Assembly: GCA_934216375.1 (NCBI GenBank)
Contig: CAKQBP010000084.1
Span: forward strand, 1 to 6,271
DNA: 6,271 nt
Source of the DNA: an uncultured Veillonella sp.
GTDB lineage: Bacteria > Bacillota > Negativicutes > Veillonellales > Veillonellaceae
Reading direction: 5' to 3'
The translations under genes and the position numbers were made by a program. Position 1 is the stretch's first letter. Each line of letters opens with the position of its first letter. The notes beneath the pieces are model-generated. The model was not told the DNA's origin. It saw nothing but the letters and a program-made list of their open reading frames with translations, and did no database searches. Positions 4,788-6,271 of this stretch are shown piece after piece.

Positions 4788-5285
4788 ATGAGATATGGGC
4801 AAATAAGACAATATGATATTGCCAATGGAGAAGGGATTCGTACATCTATATTTGTAACAGGTTGTACACATTGTTGTTATAATTGTTTTAACGAAGAATA
4901 CCAAGATTTTAATGCTGGTAAGGTATGGACGCAAGCTGAGACAGATTTAGTAGTTTCCTATGTGAAGAATCCTACATGTTCAGGGTTAACATTATTAGGT
5001 GGGGAGCCATTTCAAAATGTACAAGGCTTATTACCGGTGGTGAGAGCTGTTCGAGCAGCGGCGCCAGAAAAGAAGATTTGGGCTTATTCCGGCTATGAAA
5101 TAGATGATATCTTAGGAGATGAGTTACGAAGTGCCTTATTACAAGAAATTGACATTCTCGTAGATGGCCGCTTTGTAGATGAACTTAAGGACCCTGCATT
5201 GCGCTTCAGAGGTTCCTCAAATCAGCGTATCATTGATGTTAAAAAGACATTAGCGGCTGGGGAAATTGTATTAGCGATGGAGTAA
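4788..5285 (+). CDS. nrdG: Anaerobic ribonucleotide reductase activating protein (radical SAM)
   Basis: NrdG is the iron-sulfur radical-SAM activase that cleaves S-adenosylmethionine and creates the glycyl radical on NrdD. The 165 residues fit the family's usual 150-180. The N-terminus RQYDIANGEGIRTSIFVTGC leads into the CX3CX2C cluster motif formed by Cys26, Cys30 and Cys33, followed by FN. The SAM-binding GGE motif is at 71-73 (TLLGGEPF). WAYSGY (98-103), DILVDGRF (122-129) and RFRGSSNQR (139-147) are further family blocks. An extra cysteine at 29 directly precedes Cys30, where relatives usually have another residue. The start at 4788 is chosen from GGAGG spacing and the typical N-terminus. 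Its partner nrdD is upstream but separated by a terminator, so nrdG probably has its own promoter. The CLC-type gene begins 2 nt after its stop and is probably co-transcribed and translationally coupled. Confidence 0.95.
   Translation: MRYGQIRQYDIANGEGIRTSIFVTGCTHCCYNCFNEEYQDFNAGKVWTQAETDLVVSYVKNPTCSGLTLLGGEPFQNVQGLLPVVRAVRAAAPEKKIWAYSGYEIDDILGDELRSALLQEIDILVDGRFVDELKDPALRFRGSSNQRIIDVKKTLAAGEIVLAME
5279..5282 (+). promoter_or_regulatory. Ribosome binding site of the CLC-family gene, inside the nrdG end
   Basis: GGAG lies in the last sense codons of nrdG, 5 nt before the ATG at 5288, so ribosomes finishing nrdG pass over the start of the next gene. It supports translational coupling. Confidence 0.65.
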
Positions 5286-5287
5286 AT

Positions 5288-6271
5288 ATGATATATGATA
5301 AACGATTTATAGGACTCATTATTATAGTTGGCTTTATAGCGGGGCTAGTAGGGGCTTCCTATACGCATTTATTACATGGAATCCAACATTTCGTATATAA
5401 TTACTCTTCTGCTGATCATCTGAGCTTTGGTGCAGCTGTGGCCCGAGTATCACCGATAGAACGATTGATACCTTTAATCGTCTGTGGCGTGATAGGTGGC
5501 GTAGGTTGGGTTTTAATTCACCGATATGGTAAAGGCGTTGTAGATATAAAAACGGCAGTTTCTGGTAAAATGGATATGAATCCAATTACTACTGTTTTAC
5601 ATGCAACACTACAAATAATTACGGTAGGTATTGGTTCTCCATTAGGTCGAGAAGTTGCACCACGTGAGGCTAGCGCTGGTATTACCACCTTTTTGGTTAA
5701 ATATTTTGATATAAAACAAGAAGATCGTCAATTATTAATTGCATGTGCTGCAGGCGCTGGCTTAGCTGCAGTTTATAATTCACCATTATCTGCGGCAATT
5801 TTTACATTAGAAACTTTGCTTCTTACTTGGAATGTACGCGCTATGAGTGCAGCCCTATTATGTTGCGGCTTGGCTACATTTGTGACACGACAAGCTGGTG
5901 TAGGGGATGTCATTCAATATACAATGGCACAACCTAGTTTGGGTAGTCACTATGTAGAGTTTTCTATTGCATTAGGAGCTATTATTGCAATTGGTGTTGT
6001 TTTATTTAATATTACACAAGGTAAGCTACCTGCCATTCATCGCAGTAGTCCTGTAATGATTCCTATTTCTATCGTAGCATTTACACTAATTGGTGCCTTA
6101 GCTATGTATTTTCCTGAAATTCTTGGAAATGGTAAAGCAGGCAATGAGTTGACTTTTACGAACGATATAACATGGACATATGCATTGGGCTTATTTGGAT
6201 CCAAATGGGTCGCTGTTTTACTTGCCTTGGCCGCTGGTGCATATGGTGGTCGTATTACTCCATCTATGATG
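5288..6271 (+). CDS. CLC-family (chloride channel-like) anion transporter, 3' end outside window
   Basis: The frame is open from ATG 5288 to the window end (328 codons, no stop). CLC proteins are membrane dimers that conduct chloride or fluoride or exchange them for protons. The sequence is hydrophobic throughout, with a first helix at about 8-30. CLC landmarks appear in order: GKGVVDIKTAV (81-91) at the place of the GSGIP loop; GSPLGREVAPRE (116-127) for GREGP, keeping the gating glutamate as Glu122; AAGAGLAAVYNSPLSAAIFTLE (154-175), the most conserved block; and GGRITPSMM (320-328) for the GxFxP loop. Compared with E. coli ClC-ec1, Ser107 aligns with Lys82, Glu203 with Thr176, Phe357 with Ile323, and GREGP with GREVAP. 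Spacing between these points agrees within one residue, except for the last (8 shorter). Family membership is fairly sure; the transported ion and mechanism are not. It starts 2 nt after nrdG. The C-terminal part, with the pore tyrosine region, is missing. Confidence 0.85.
   Translation, partial: MIYDKRFIGLIIIVGFIAGLVGASYTHLLHGIQHFVYNYSSADHLSFGAAVARVSPIERLIPLIVCGVIGGVGWVLIHRYGKGVVDIKTAVSGKMDMNPITTVLHATLQIITVGIGSPLGREVAPREASAGITTFLVKYFDIKQEDRQLLIACAAGAGLAAVYNSPLSAAIFTLETLLLTWNVRAMSAALLCCGLATFVTRQAGVGDVIQYTMAQPSLGSHYVEFSIALGAIIAIGVVLFNITQGKLPAIHRSSPVMIPISIVAFTLIGALAMYFPEILGNGKAGNELTFTNDITWTYALGLFGSKWVAVLLALAAGAYGGRITPSMM

Noticed and set aside
5334..5585. 83-codon antisense ORF
   Set aside because: It lies wholly opposite the CLC-family gene, which has a good start, ribosome binding site and family motifs.

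Overview
The window looks like a piece of chromosome from a low-GC anaerobe, most likely a Negativicutes bacterium such as Veillonella. This is an inference from the AT-rich composition, the strong GGAGG-type ribosome binding sites, the class III (oxygen-sensitive) ribonucleotide reductase and the general look of the proteins; no marker gene fixes the genus. All six substantial genes lie on the + strand. I see no tRNA, rRNA, CRISPR array, insertion sequence or phage gene.

Layout. (1) Positions 1-1019 hold the C-terminal part of a UDP-glucose 6-dehydrogenase (ugd, 5' end outside the window) and, 36 nt later, a small VanZ-family membrane protein. A perfect 19-bp AT-rich hairpin follows. (2) Positions 1180-2191 form a self-contained unit: an extended -10 promoter with a near-perfect 20-bp palindrome in its spacer, a possible 20-codon upstream ORF ending in an ATGA overlap, a gene for a CpsB/YwqE-like PHP-domain protein, and a terminator-like structure whose left arm lies in a perfect 2 x 24 bp tandem duplication. 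The PHP protein keeps the fold's sequence landmarks but has lost nearly every metal ligand, so it is probably a pseudo-phosphatase. (3) Positions 2190-4530 hold nrdD, with a good promoter (TTGAAA, 17 nt, TATACT) overlapped by an NrdR-box-like palindrome and followed by a leader of about 130 nt with mutually exclusive hairpins. (4) A strong hairpin (4685-4713) separates nrdD from nrdG, the radical-SAM activase of NrdD. nrdG is tightly coupled (2-nt gap) to a CLC-family anion transporter gene that runs off the right edge and carries unusual residues at its anion and proton sites.

How the genes work together. NrdG installs the glycyl radical on NrdD, giving anaerobic deoxyribonucleotide synthesis; here the two genes are probably separate transcription units. 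Ugd supplies UDP-glucuronate for surface polysaccharide, and CpsB-type proteins normally act in capsule control, so the left half may have a cell-envelope theme, although the PHP gene has its own promoter. No intergenic stretch exceeds 300 bases. The three longest are 1020-1307, 2112-2379 and 4531-4787; the first two are rich in regulatory signals, and the third holds AT-rich sequence with only weak hairpins before the terminator at 4685.

I found no convincing entirely new multi-gene system. The most unusual items are the metal-ligand-less PHP protein with its palindrome-bearing promoter, the structured nrdD leader, and the divergent CLC transporter.
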